From Pollenia angustigena (Eukaryota > Arthropoda > Insecta > Diptera > Polleniidae), in contig OV884057.1 of the NCBI GenBank assembly GCA_930367215.1, positions 265,998,339 to 266,062,338 on the forward strand: a stretch of DNA of 64,000 bases, in the 5' to 3' direction. Positions 1-11,077 of this stretch are shown here, piece after piece. The position numbers and the translations under genes were made by a program. The stretch's first letter is position 1. Each line of letters opens with the position of its first letter. The notes below the pieces were generated by a model, which searched no databases, was not told the origin of the DNA, and was given only the letters and a program-made list of their open reading frames with translations.

Positions 1-53
1 CAATAATAAAAATTAATTTTTTTTTTTAAAACTTTACTAATGTAAAGTTAATT
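1..53 (+). repeat. 3' end of the 5' LTR of provirus E
   Basis: Positions 1-53 match 8706-8757 at the end of the 3' LTR apart from small differences in the T/A run, and finish in GTTAATT directly before the primer-binding site. The rest of this LTR is outside the window. Confidence 0.93.
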
Positions 54-71
54 GGCGCCCGAGCAGGGACC
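53..71 (+). other. Primer-binding site, tRNA-Lys type
   Basis: TGGCGCCCGAGCAGGGAC follows the LTR end directly. It matches the complement of a tRNA-Lys 3' end (TGGCGCCCGAACAGGGAC) with one change that still allows a G:U pair. It marks the start of minus-strand DNA synthesis. Confidence 0.85.
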
Positions 72-662
72 AGTAGGTTTATCGGAAAAATCTTCGAAAA
101 ATACGGATTCAGCTAGTCACCGCGAAACGCGAAAAAAAATCCAGTGCCCCACGTAAGTGAAAAAAAATCCTTTTGTGAAAATAAAATCCAGTGGGCCTTC
201 TACAGCCCCACGTAAGTGAAAAAAATACAAAGGAAGTGACGATCGCCGTATAAAATAAAATCCTACTGGTCGCCAACGTCCATCGCTACCCGCGAAATGT
301 GTGAAGAAAGAGGCCCCCAAGTAACTATAACTACATAGCAAAAGGGACGGTTGTTAAACTACACCAGCCGCTTCACGTACGTAATTATTCTTAAGTTAAA
401 TTAAAACGTAAAGTTGAAATAAAACTAAAAATAAAATTTAAGTAACCTTAAAAATTAAAAAGTTAAAATAAAGTCAAGTGACTCTTAAGTTAAATTAAAA
501 AGTAAAGTTGAAATAAAATTAAAAATAAAATTTAAGTGACCTTAAAAATTAAAAAGAAAAAATCATTAAACAAAATTTTAAGATAACTAAAAGAAAAAAA
601 AGCACTTAAATGAAACTTTAAAAGAAATTTTTTTTTATTAAAGCTTTAAAGAATAAAAATAG
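72..662 (+). other. Untranslated leader of provirus E with tandem repeats
   Basis: No coding sequence. CCCACGTAAGTGAAAAAAA occurs twice (about 150 and 210). A 94-bp unit starting CTTAAGTTAAATTAAAA is repeated at 390-483 and 484 to about 570. The leader then runs straight into RNase H sequence, which places a large deletion (gag, protease, most of RT) near 660. A 21-bp direct repeat (GATGCCTCTAATTTTGCAAT...) sits at the junction, at 667 and 688. Confidence 0.75.
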
Positions 663-1085
663 TAATGATGCCTCTAATTTTGCAATTGATGCCTCTAATT
701 TTGCAATTGGAGCCGTGTTAAGCCAGGATGGACGACCTATTACTTTTATTTCCAGAACCCTAAGTAAAACAGAAGAGAACTATGCTACCAACGAGAAGGA
801 GATGTTGGCCATTATATGGGCTCTAAACTCATTAAGAAATTATCTATATGGTTCAGAGAAGGTTACAATTTACACCGACCACCAACCTTTAACATACGCC
901 CTGAGCAGTAGTAACAGCAACTCAAAAATGAAAAGATGGAAGTGCATCTTAGAGGAATATAACTACGAGTTGAAGTACAAACCTGGACGAACAAACGTAG
1001 TAGCAGACGCTTTGTCTAGGGTCCCCAGAAATTTGAATTATTCAGATGCTCAAATTAATTCTCTGACTCCAACCCAGCATAGTGC
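663..1085 (+). pseudogene. pol: pol remnant: RNase H domain of provirus E
   Basis: The reading frame 663-1085 (open form 715-1110) encodes the tether and RNase H part of a gypsy-type polyprotein. Visible motifs are DASNFAIGAVL (first catalytic Asp), SRTLSKTEENYATNEKEML (second acidic residue), YTDHQPLTYAL (third Asp) and the closing YKPGRTNVVADALSR. RNase H degrades the RNA strand of the RNA:DNA hybrid during reverse transcription. The RT palm and fingers are absent upstream. A -1 frameshift near 1085 moves the frame into the integrase region. The start is a deletion junction, not a real initiation site. Confidence 0.88.
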
Positions 1086-2108
1086 GGGGAGAGTTCATCG
1101 GATAATCTAATACCCAGTGTTGAGGCTCCAGTAAATGTATTCAAAAATCAGCTTTTTCTGAATGTCGAAAGTACATCATCGTACCAATTTAAAATTGTTT
1201 TCCCAGGAGTACATCGTCATATTATTAATGAACCCCAGTATTCTGAACAAAACCTTCTGAATATATTAAAAAGATATTTGAATCCGTCCGTCATCAATGG
1301 AATAAAGGCTCCAGAATGGGTAATGGGAAAAATTCAAGCATTATATTCTAACCACTTTGCTAACTATGAATGACGTTTTACACAATTAGTGGTAGAGGAC
1401 ATTATTTCCGAAAATGATCAGGAGAATATGATAATAGAAATTCATAATAGGACACATCGAAATGACAAGGAAAACAAAAAACACGATGCTGGAAAAGTGC
1501 TACTTTCCCGGCATGTCAGGTAAAATAAAAAGAATTATAAAAATATGTGCCACATGTAAGAAAGGAAAATATGAAAGACACCCAAATAAGCCGGAACTTA
1601 AAGAAACTCCTATACCAACATACTCGGGACACACTATTCATATCGATATTTTTTCGACCGACAGGAAAATGGTATTAACGGCGTTCCGAAAAATGTGATC
1701 ATGGACAGTGAGCCTTCTTTAAACTCCGCCTCCATACTATTCATGATGAAGGATGACCTAGGAATTGACGTGTTCACAACGCCGGCATATAGGAGTGAAG
1801 CAAATGGTCAAGTGGAACGCTTCCACTCTACGTTAGCGGAAATCATGAGATGTTTGAAAAGTGACGGAACCTTTCGAAATTTCAAAGAGTTATTAGAAAG
1901 ATCAGTGAATGAATACAATCATACATTTCATTCAGTGACTGGGAAAAGACCTGTAGACTTATACTTTGGACGTACGGTCGAGTTTTCTCTGCAAGATTAT
2001 GAGACTACAAGATTATCTGACATAGAAAGGCTTAAGCGAAAGCAAGAGAAAGATTTAGCCTACCATAACAAGAAGAAAAAACCGATTAAAGACAGGCGAT
2101 CTATGTAA
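1086..2108 (+). pseudogene. pol: pol remnant: integrase of provirus E
   Basis: Decayed integrase. The linker 1086-1370 reads on in a second frame to a TGA near 1371. The N-terminal HHCC finger follows, with two His in IHNRTHR near 1440-1458 and the Cys pair CATC at about 1547-1558. The catalytic core begins HIDIF near 1638 (first Asp) but jumps after STDRK to IMDSEPSLNS near 1698 (second Asp), so roughly 50-60 residues of the core are deleted with a frame change. The segment 1695-2108 holds SEANGQVERFHSTLAEI with the catalytic Glu. Integrase joins viral cDNA to chromosomal DNA. This copy cannot do so. Confidence 0.88.
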
Positions 2109-2231
2109 AAACGAACAAAAGACTGGGAACCAAGCTGAGTAACCGTTTCAAAGAAGAAGTCGTTAAAGAAAATCGCGGTACGAAATTGTCACCGAAAGCG
2201 GACGGGTTATTCACAAGAGCCACATTAGAAA
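2109..2231 (+). other. pol-env junction of provirus E
   Basis: Remnant of the integrase C-terminal tail in shifted frames (KTNKRLGTKLSNRFKEE near 2110-2160) leading into env. In errantiviruses env is expressed from a spliced RNA. A pyrimidine-rich stretch ending TTTTTTTCAG at about 2265-2275 lies just inside the env frame and could be the splice acceptor; that is inference. Confidence 0.4.
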
Positions 2232-2695
2232 TTGATTCATTGTCTTTTATCTTTTATATTATTTCTTTTTTTCAGACTATTCCTTGGAGCCGCGTTGGCG
2301 GACTTCAATATACTTGACTACTCTAATGCAAGGTTAATTACTATTCAGAGTGGCATGGCAAGAAGACAGGATGGCACTTTTAAAGTTATACATTCAATAG
2401 AACTCGAACAATACCAGACTCTACTAAACAATATTGGATCCGTCTTGGACACTAACATTACATATGGACATCCGCTCCGTCCGTTCTTGACACAACAGAT
2501 CCTTGATATAAAAGGTCTTCTTAAACGTCTAAGTCCCAATGTAAGGAAAAGGTCAATCGACTTTTTAGGTAGCGCAGCGCATGGAAGAGGGTTGCAGGAA
2601 CCCCAGATAGTCATGATTTTGAAATCCTAGATCAGAAAGTTGAAAATATCCTAGAAAACAATAACCGACCGATGATTACACAGTACAACAGCCAA
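2232..2695 (+). pseudogene. env: env, 5' part (split and frameshifted)
   Basis: N-terminal part of an errantivirus envelope glycoprotein. Seen: a hydrophobic leader in the first 25 residues (runs of L, F and I ending GAALADF), then a surface-unit region, then a basic cleavage-type site RKR followed by SIDFLGSA near residue 116, a motif typical of the errantivirus fusion-protein junction. A frameshift near 2585 breaks the segment after that motif. The other frame continues to 2695, where transposon K begins. In the family, Env is a type I membrane protein that mediates membrane fusion. This one is interrupted and broken. Confidence 0.85.
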
Positions 2696-3191
2696 TCTGG
2701 GGGGTGAGAAATTCCAAGTCAGGGTGATGGTACTTGGTCAGTATAGTAAAACCCTCAAAGGGTTTGGCGTTCGTATGTGTCTGTTTTTTTTTTATGACAT
2801 TTTAAATTTTTTCCTTATCTTGATGTTTTTTTCTTAGTTGTAACATTTTGGCAAAAACGTAGTTTAACATAACTCGAGAACCACTTGTCCGATTTTGATG
2901 AAACAAATTTAGAAAAATTAAGAATTACAATTTCTCTAATCTGTTTCTATACCGTTTTCCTATATGTGCAACACTTTTGAAGTTAAAAATGAATGTATGA
3001 AGAAAAAAAATATTTTTTGCCCAAAAAATTTAAATTTTGTATTTTTAATTCATAAAAAATCCAAAACAGTAAAAAAAATTTTCAAGTCCTATTACTTTCA
3101 CGTGAAGTCGCATAACCTATGAAATAAATGAGACATAAATCATGAAAATCGATGAACGCGTTTCGCTTTTATTAACAATTAAGTGAAGGTA
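2696..3191 (+). repeat. Left long terminal inverted repeat of transposon K
   Basis: Pairs with 6651-7132 in reverse complement: for example AACCACTTGTCCGATTTTG near 2880 against CAAAATCGGACAAGTGGTT near 6945, and AATTAAGTGAAGGTAT near 3178 against ATACCTTCACTTAATT near 6650. Many small differences suggest an old insertion. Confidence 0.9.
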
Positions 3192-3504
3192 TGCATTTCA
3201 AAAATTTGCTCGAGATATGCACAAAATTCTTTGCTAAAACATTTATGACTTTTTTTATGATTCTTAGAATTCAAAAAAAAAAGTAATAAACAAAAGGTTA
3301 TTTGATTTTTATGATTGCGGTAGCAAAGTAATAAGCGGTAATAAATGTGCGTGGACAATTGAAAGGAAAAAAGAAAAGTGCACTTTTTTAATTATTTGGG
3401 GTTTTCCGTTGGCTACCTGTATGATTTTTTTACAGAAATTCCACCCACATCTATTAGTGCTCATGTTTTGGAACGTACCTGTCAGTAAAATATTAAAAAA
3501 TACG
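3192..3504. other. Internal spacer of transposon K
   Basis: AT-rich, between the left TIR and the AT-rich dimer. No supported gene or motif. Confidence 0.5.
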
Positions 3505-4466
3505 TACACAGAAAAAATTAAAAATTGTCTACACAGAAAAAATTAAAAATTTTCTCTAATCACCAATTTTATACCAAATTCATAGAATCAAGCAATCCAT
3601 TTGTTGATTTTGCACCTATTACCAAAATGATTATATTTATTACTAAAAATTTTAAAAATTTTATATTTTGAAGATTTTTTTTTCAATGAATGATATTTTT
3701 AATTTTAATTAAAAAAATGATCAAAAAAACTTTGCCGTTTCAAACAATGTGTTGATTGATTTTGACAATTCCAACAACAATTACACAAGTTGAAATTATT
3801 TTATTTTAAATGAAATAATTTTTTGATATTTGATTATTATTTTAATTCAAAATTCATTTTAAAACAACTCAAATGTTAATTAAATCAAAATTATATTTTT
3901 AATATTCGTTCAACAAAACAAAATAATTGATTCAATTATTACATTTATTAAGTTTAAATACTTTTTAAATAATTTTTTTAATTGATAAAAAATTACTAAT
4001 AATTTTTTCTGTGTATAATCACTAAGTTTGTTCCAAATTCATAGAATCAAGCAACCCATTTGTTGATTTTGCACCTATTACCAAAATGATTATATTGATT
4101 ACTAAAAATTTAATATTTTAAATATTTTTTTCTCAATTAATGATATTTTTAAATTTAATTAAAAAAATGTTTAAAAAAACTTGGCCATTTTAAACAATGT
4201 GTTGATTGATTTCGACAATTTCCAACAACAATTTCACAAGTTTGAATTATTTTGTTTTAAACGAAATAACTTTTTTTTAATTAATTAATTTCTTAATTCA
4301 AAATTTATTTCAAAACAACTAAAATGTTAATTAAATCAAAATTATATATTTAATTTTCATTCAACAAAAAAAAATTATTGATTCAATTATCACACTAATT
4401 AAATTTAAATACTTTTTAAATAATTTTTTTGATTGATAAAAAACTACTAATAATTTTTTCTGTGTA
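3505..4466. repeat. Tandem dimer of AT-rich TACACAGAAAA element
   Basis: Two head-to-tail units with a 459-bp period (landmark CCAAATTCATAGAATCAAGC at 3574 and 4033). The block opens with TACACAGAAAAAATTA, itself doubled at 3505 and 3530, and closes with TAATTTTTTCTGTGTA. The same ends bound the element at 8825-10126. It looks like a short non-autonomous inverted-end element inserted inside K upstream of the gene. Confidence 0.75.
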
Positions 4467-4558
4467 GTATTTATAGGTGTTCATTTATCGATTTTTGTCA
4501 TTCAACAAGTGCCGACGAACGCGAACAGTAAAAGTGATTTTTCTCCAGTTTTTTAAAA

Positions 4559-6481
4559 GTGAACAAAAGAGAACTGTGCAAGCCAGATATAAATAGCTTT
4601 TGCTACTGCTGTGGTCAATATATCTCAACACATAAAAAAAGGTGCAATTTCAGTACTGATTTTGTTCAAATATACGAGATGTACTTCAACCAAAATGTTA
4701 TAGTGAACGAAAATTGGGTACCAAATATAGTGTGTAAAAGCTGCTACAACCGTCTAATGGATTGGAAAAATAGAAGACGTGAAAGTATGCCATTCGGTAT
4801 CCCAATGACTTGGACTAATCCTGGCAAAGGTCACAATCCATTGAATTGCTATGCATGTACGAATAAAGGAGCCGCAAAAAGGATAAGAAAATCGTATAAT
4901 TACGTTGGTGTTGCAAGTGCCGCAACACCATTGCCTCATTCGGACCACATTCCTGTGCCAAAAGCTTCAAGCCCAGATATTTTCTCTTCTACGACTGCTC
5001 CGACATATCATGCACGTGATGATCCCCCATATGAGCCATCAGTATCCAATGAGCCAATTTTAATAAATCAAAATAAGCTTGATTCAATTGTTGCCAAGTT
5101 GGAATTAACACAGCATAAATCGGAAGAGCTGGCTTCCATTTTGAAATCAAACAATTTGTTGGCACCCGGTGTGAAAGTCACTGCTTATCGAAGTCGTCAG
5201 GCAACACCCCAAAGTTTATTCCTTGTGAATGATGAAAAAACTTCTGCATATTGCCCGGATGTAGGAAAATTGATGGACGCAATGGAAATAAAATATGAAG
5301 CAGATGACTGGAGATTATTTATTGACAGTTCAAAACTCAGCTTGAAGGCGGTTTTACCGCATAAGACCAATAAAAAACCTTCAGTTCCAATCGCCTATAG
5401 TACAGAAACGAAAGAAACATATGATGCACAGGAAAATATTTTAAAAATGGTTAACTACGCCAAACATATGTGGCGCATATGCTGCGATTTAAAAGTTGTA
5501 GTATTGCTTTGCGGTCTTCAAAGCGGCTATATAAAATATATGTGCTTTTTGTGCGATTGGGACACACGATTTTCCGGTGACCAATATGCATGCCACGGAT
5601 GGAAACTCAGAGAGCACAGCAGGTTACAAACGGCCAATATTATTCGTGAGCCTCTAGTGCCGAAGGAGAAGATATTGCTGCCTCCACTGCATATTAAACT
5701 TGGAATTGTTAAGAATTTTATCAAAACTGCCGCCAAAAGAGATGAAGTTTTCTTGTGTTTGAAACTAATTTACCCGAGACTCAGCGAAAGTAAAATTAAA
5801 GAAGGTAAGTTATAATATCACATTCATTTCCCATGATTTTCCATCTTAACAAATTAATTTTTTCCAATCAGGCGTACTAAATGGTCCAGATATACGAAAG
5901 CTGATTAAAAGTGACGCATTCAACAATATTTTGATTGACGCTGAATTGAATGCATGGCAGGCAATCAAAGAAGTAATAGAAGGCTTGTTGGGAAAGCATC
6001 GTTCTAACAACTACGATGTTTCTGTCGCAAGGATGTTAAGAGCATTCTCGGAAATTGGTGTACACATGTCCTTGAAAATCCATTATTTACATCATCACCT
6101 GGACTACTTCAGCAAACAATTGGCTACCGAATCTGATGAACAAGGTGAACGCTATCATCAAGTTGCTATGCCATTTGAAATGAGGTAATACTGATTTTTT
6201 TATTTTTTCAAACTCATTTTAATAAAACAAAAACTTACAGATATAGAGGCAAAAAGTCGCCGAGTGCAATAATTGCGGAAATTTGCTGGTGGAGTAAGCT
6301 TGTGTGGCAAGACAAGGATGATCTTGATGATAAAGAATTTTCAGGAGATGCTGAAGGTCCAACAGTGGAGTCACACATTGACAGTATGTGTGGTTCAGAA
6401 ACTGATGATAGCGATGAATGCGATGCCACTAGTCCCGAACCACCACCATCGAAAAAGTCTAGGCAATATTTATTAAAATAA
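4559..6481 (+). CDS. Intact-looking spliced transposase-like gene of K (599 aa)
   Basis: Three exons: 4559-5804, 5872-6184 and 6241-6481. The introns are GTAAGT...CAG (5805-5871) and GTAATA...CAG (6185-6240). The exons sum to 1800 nt, open throughout to TAA. The product has paired Cys motifs near the N-terminus (C15/C18 and C59/C62, ZAD-like) and a third pair near residue 97. It then has a core with WRLFIDSSK near 255, DLKVVVLL near 315, CFLC near 331, PPLHIKLGIVKNF near 380 and SDEQGERYHQ near 505, ending in an acidic, serine-rich tail. The D...D...CxxC...H...E order suggests an RNase H-fold transposase with a zinc insertion; I recall similar uncharacterised proteins in insects and Hydra but cannot name the superfamily. 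The first codon of the open frame is GTG, preceded by an in-frame TGA at 4535, so the start is either a mutated ATG, Met41, or in an upstream exon. Confidence 0.8.
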
Positions 6482-6650
6482 ATAAAAATAAATAAATAAA
6501 ATAAAAATAAAAAATTATAAAAATGTTTACTTAATTTTTTTAGTAGTTTATGGCCAGAAGTCTGGAGTTATTGGGGGAAATTTATAAAAAAGGCGATAAA
6601 TGACACTTTTTTGAATAAAAACAAATATCAATATTCTTGTCAAAATGGGA
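6482..6650 (+). other. 3' untranslated region of the K gene
   Basis: Begins with repeated AATAAA motifs (6480-6510), suitable polyadenylation signals directly after the stop, then runs into the right TIR. Confidence 0.55.
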
Positions 6651-7132
6651 TACCTTCACTTAATTGTAAATAAAAGCAGAACGCGTTAATCGATTTCTAT
6701 GATCTATGTCGCATTTTGTTTATAGGTTATGCGACTTTGCATGAAATTAATAACACTTGATCCTTTTTTCCGTTTTGGATTTTTTATGAATTTAAAAAAA
6801 AAAAATTTGAATTTTTAGGCAAAAAAATATTTTTTTTTCTCCACAAATTTATTTTTACGGGCAAAACTGTTGATTATAAAGAAAAACGTTATATGAACGG
6901 ATTAAAGAAATTGTAATTCTAAATTTTTTTGAGTTTGTTTTAGCAAAATCGGACAAGTGGTTCTCGAGTTATGTTAAACTACGTTTTTGCCAAAATGTTA
7001 CAACTAAGCGAAAAAACATCAAGATAAGGAAAAATTTTAAAATGTCATAAAAAAAAAACTGACACATACGAACGCCAAACCCTTTGAGGGTTTTACTATA
7101 CTGACCTAGTACCATCACCCTGACCCCCCAGA
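6651..7132 (-). repeat. Right long terminal inverted repeat of transposon K
   Basis: Reverse complement of 2696-3191, ending ...CACCCTGACCCCCCAGA. The terminal part lacks about 14 bases found at the left end. Confidence 0.9.
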
Positions 7133-8313
7133 CAATAATCCCAAAAATGTTCCATAGTGTTATTAACGACCTAACCATTGGTAAAATACAAGAAATCTCT
7201 AATTTAACGAATGAAATATCGAAAATAAAAAAGGAAGATTGGAATGATAAACTAGGTGAAATAGTGCAACATAAGTTAGATTTTATAGAAAAAGAATTAC
7301 AAAATATTGAGTATGCCATACAATGGGCAAAGGTAAAGAAAGTAAATGCATTTATTTTGTCAAAAACAGAAGTGGATAATTTAAATAACATTTTGGAAAG
7401 CTATAATATCCCCACATTTAACGTAGATGAATTATTATCTTTTGCCGATGTAAAGATTGTAACAAACAATAAACAAATTTTGTATATTTTAAGCATTCCA
7501 ATCACCCATGAAAATGTTTGTAAAATTCTTATTGCAAGACCAGTTAAGATTGGCAATACCATAGACAAAATTGAATTCAATAAAATCCTAAAATGTAATG
7601 AAATTTGTTTCGCTATAAAAAATGATTGTAAAAATTTTAATGATTTGACCATATGTAATAAAGATAAGCTGGTAGAACTAAAAGATAACCATTGTATAAC
7701 TTATCTAATTAAGAACAGAGTAGGGAATTGCACACAGGTAAACAATGAGCACATCCCCACTATAGAGGAAATTGGAAGTGATCTTTTGCTATTGAATCAG
7801 TACAACGGAAAGCTAAAAGTGAACGAAGAAGAAATAAATTTAAATGGAACATATCTCATCAAATACCACAATACAACAATCAAGATCGATGATCAAGAAT
7901 TTTACTCGAAAGAGATAAGCGGAAATAAACCCCTTCCAGCTTTTATGCAACCCAAGTCAATAGGTTCTAAAACAGAGGAAGTCCTATCCCTAGAAAGACT
8001 CAGTAAAATCAATATTGAAAATATAGAACGACTGGAGGTACTGGAAAAAATAACATCAATTTCATTAATTATAATTATCCCTATTTGCATCGCTATCGGG
8101 ATAACAGTAAAAAGAAGATTGGCTGAGGGAAAAGGAAAGAGAGAAATCAAAGAAAATCCTCAGGAACGAATCAACAGAACACTTAAGTCGGAAATTCCAG
8201 TAAATTCTCTTGAACAAGCAGAAGAAGTACCGGAAGCGAGAAAAAAACTGAAAGAAGGACTCCAAGTATTTATAATCTACATACATTTTAGCAACAGGGA
8301 CGCTTGCATTTGA
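7133..8313 (+). pseudogene. env: env, 3' part (transmembrane subunit region)
   Basis: Continuation of the errantivirus envelope gene on the far side of transposon K, open from 7147 to TGA at 8311-8313. It has an asparagine-rich helical region with several N-x-S/T sites, cysteines between about residues 125 and 215, and a hydrophobic membrane-anchor segment (SLIIIIPICIAIGITV) near residues 305-320 followed by a charged cytoplasmic tail. ATG 7147 is only the first Met in the fragment; the real start is in the 5' part. The stop lies in the polypurine tract, the usual crowding at an errantivirus 3' end. Confidence 0.85.
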
Positions 8314-8322
8314 GGAGGGAGG
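8311..8322 (+). other. Polypurine tract of provirus E
   Basis: TGAGGAGGGAGG ends directly at the LTR start AGTTAACA. It is the plus-strand primer site of the provirus. Confidence 0.85.
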
Positions 8323-8757
8323 AGTTAACACAAATTACATTCAAAACTCCAAAATAAAATAAATTCATTTACACGGTTCACAAAGCTTACGTTGCAGGTG
8401 CTGATATTTGACACCCTTCTTGCAACTATGCTTTGCTCACATCATTTAAGGTTCACATGCTGATACAGAGGTTTTAACATTCACATTCTCTAACGTTCAC
8501 ATGCTGCTACAGAGGTTTCAACATTCACATTCTCTAACGTTCACATGCTGACACAGCGTCTACAAAATACACGAGCGAGCCAATTAAGGTGATGTGTGCA
8601 AAACCTGTGCATTTCAGTTAGGGTAGCTTAAGCTAGTTTTAATAAATCATAGTTCAGTTGTATTTTTACTTTTGAAGAATAAAGAAATTGCGCGGTTAAA
8701 ACCGGCAATAATAAAAATTAATTTTTTTTAAAAAACTTTACTAATGTAAAGTTAATT
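8323..8757 (+). repeat. 3' LTR of provirus E (435 bp)
   Basis: Starts AGTTAACA and ends GTTAATT, fitting the AGTTA...AATT termini of errantivirus LTRs. It contains a doubled ACGTTCACATGCTG motif (8477 and 8538), an AATAAA near 8640 and another near 8680. Flanked on the right by TACATA. Confidence 0.9.
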
Positions 8758-8824
8758 TACATACTAAGAAAAAGTTGTATGGGAAAAATTTCTAATTTGC
8801 CGACAGACATTCCAATTAATGAGA

Positions 8825-10126
8825 TACACAGAAAAAAGTAAAAAACGGTTTTGATCACCAAAATAATTGAAACAAGCAGAAAATGGTTATCACCGAAATG
8901 ATTATACCAATTACTCAAATTTGCAAAAATTGCAAAACAAGGATTTTTTTCCAATTAAAATGTTTTTACATTTTAATTACAAAAATAGTTGAAAAAATTA
9001 TTAATATTAAACAATATTTTAATTGAATGAATTAACAAATTAATTAAAAAAAAATCAATATTTTAATTGAATGAATTACTAACGTAATTGATTACAATAC
9101 AAAAATAAATTATTTTAATAATTGTATTGATTAAAACAGTGATTGAATTTTTGCATTAAATCGATTAAATTTTTAATTGAATAAATTAAACAGTGTATTT
9201 GAAATACACTCTAAATTCAATTACGCAAATTATTGAATCAAACAAATTGTAAATTGAATAAGTTTGTTAAATCAATTCAGTTGATGGTTAAATGAAGCAA
9301 AATAATAATATTTAAAATATATGTTTTATTTAAATATGGTTTAAAAATAACTTGTTTTATTTGTTTAATTGTAATAGCTCATGCTTAATTGTACAAATTT
9401 TGGAAGATTTTTTTGACAGAGGAATTTCATACATACAACTTTGTATAAAATTGTAGAATAACTCTGATTCTTCAGGGTATTCAAGATTTAAAACAAAAAA
9501 CTGTTTTTGTTGTTTAATTTGGCTGTACTTTTTTTCACCTATTCACTTTAAACGCACAACATGAAATGACGCCAAAAATAATTCAAGAATTAACAAACAA
9601 AGAAAATAAACACCAAATTTCAATTGCGACAATAACCACCGTCAACTCTGTGGTCAGCCACAAGGCGATTTTTTATTTTACGCATAATATACATATGTAT
9701 GTAGGCTCATTATTGACATTGGTGGTGGTCATAATTGGAATTCGTCTATAACAAATTTCAGTTCATTTTTTACTTGTTGATAGTTTTTTATTTGCACGCG
9801 ACGCTTACTGTTCTTTTTGATGCCAAAAACATGTGTGTATGTACATGTAAGGGCAAAGACAATAAATTTATAAAGATGTTAGTTGCACTTGTAACATTTT
9901 TCGCAAACTGTTGATGAGCGAGGAAAGCAACAAGGAGAAAGCAACAAAGTGTTCAATTCAAACAACCGAGTTGATTGATTCAATTAAACTTATAATTAAA
10001 ATTAAGCTTAAAATCAAGTTAAATTTTAATTGAAAAAAAAATATTTTTTTTTAATTCAATCAATTAAGAACGTAATCAAATTTATTTTAAAATTCAAAAA
10101 TAACTATTAATTGAAAATTCTGTGTA
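8825..10126. mobile_element. AT-rich TACACAGAAAA-ended element (1.3 kb)
   Basis: Begins TACACAGAAAAAA and ends AAAATTCTGTGTA, an inverted pair. The first 100 bp resemble the units at 3505-4466 (ATCACC..., TCAAGCA, ACCGAAATGATTATA). Most of the interior is simple AAT/ATT-rich sequence with recurring TTAATTGAAT motifs. No coding region; the small open frame at 9566-9751 has no family signal. Confidence 0.7.
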
Positions 10127-11075
10127 GAGAGCGAGGTCCAGTTTTTCCAAAATCCGATAAAAATAACGTACAAACCTTTTATTGATTGATCTCGTTTGTT
10201 TGTAATGCCAACTAGCATTACTTTTTGTGCGAGGACTTAAGGTAGTTCGGTTAATTTTACTCACAAGAATCCATTCATATGACCAAATAAAGGCTGCAAT
10301 TTGAATAAGACTAAATTTTGATGAAAGTGAAGTGAGTATTTGTTATATCGAGCTTTGCTATATGGTTTCTTTTAAAAAATGTTACATTTGTACCAAAATG
10401 CTATAGTATATGAACAATTTTCATTTTTAAAGGAAAATTCCCGACATTTGGCATCACTGACCCAGCATTATGTATGGCATTTACCCTACAGTACTTTGGG
10501 TGGCATGTATGCATTTCAGATTGGTTATTGGGTAAGCATTGGACGCTTATAAGGTACACTACATCACTTCAGATCTAAAGCAGCGCAGTGTTATCTGTCA
10601 AATTTTTTTTAAAAATGAATGTAACAAGTTTTGGAATTCAGCGCCTCATATGACTTTTTCAATTTTTTACATTTACCCGTACCAAACGAGTTAAAATTTG
10701 TTCTATGTATATTAAAACAACAATAAAAAAATTACGCCTTATCACAATCTTAAATGGCTAAAGTGTATCGTAGCTCTTTTAAAAAATTTAAATGAAACCC
10801 TTTCTTTTGTTGTTCTATTTAACAGTAGAGCTACGATTTTTTTCAGTTGCTAGAATTATTTAGAATTTTCATATTTTGTAAAGGTTTTGAAAATAGTGCA
10901 CTTTTAAGGTATGTAATATAATATATGATTTTTTGTCAAAATATTTTACTTTATACCTATACAAAAATAAATATAAAAAATTTAATTTACAATCATAAGT
11001 TATAACTACGAAAATACAAACTCCTTACAAAAAGTACGGGATTACACCTGTTGAAAAATAACTTAGAAAAACATA
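10127..11075. other. Spacer, no gene seen
   Basis: AT-rich unique-looking sequence. One short inverted pair (TCGTAGCTCT at about 10769 and AGAGCTACGA at about 10826) is the only structure noticed. Confidence 0.5.
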
Positions 11076-11077
11076 TA

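Larger units (their letters stand above)
2696..7132 (+). mobile_element. DNA transposon K inserted in env of provirus E
   Basis: A 4.4 kb element bounded by inverted ends of about 480 bp. The ends read TCTGGGGGGT, then CAGGGTGATGGTAC; the left end has about 14 extra bases between the two parts. CAA flanks both ends (2693-2695, 7133-7135), giving a probable 3-bp target duplication, though 4 bp (CAAT) with a shifted end cannot be excluded. Outside, env continues on both sides. Inside are a dimer of an AT-rich repeat (3505-4466) and a three-exon transposase-like gene (4559-6481). The superfamily is not certain from sequence alone. Confidence 0.9.
1..8757 (+). mobile_element. Errantivirus-like LTR provirus E, defective
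   Basis: A Ty3/gypsy-type provirus with an envelope gene (errantivirus lineage). Seen in order: end of the 5' LTR, tRNA-Lys-type primer site, leader, RNase H and integrase remains, env in two pieces, polypurine tract and a complete 3' LTR. Gag, protease and most of reverse transcriptase are missing between the leader and 663. DNA transposon K splits env. The base run after the 3' LTR is TACATA, which fits the alternating pyrimidine-purine target preferred by gypsy-family insect retroviruses. The 5' target copy lies outside the window. The copy cannot be functional. Confidence 0.9.

Noticed and set aside
9566..9751. Small plus-strand open frame
   Set aside because: Only 61 codons in an AT-rich MITE with no recognisable domain.
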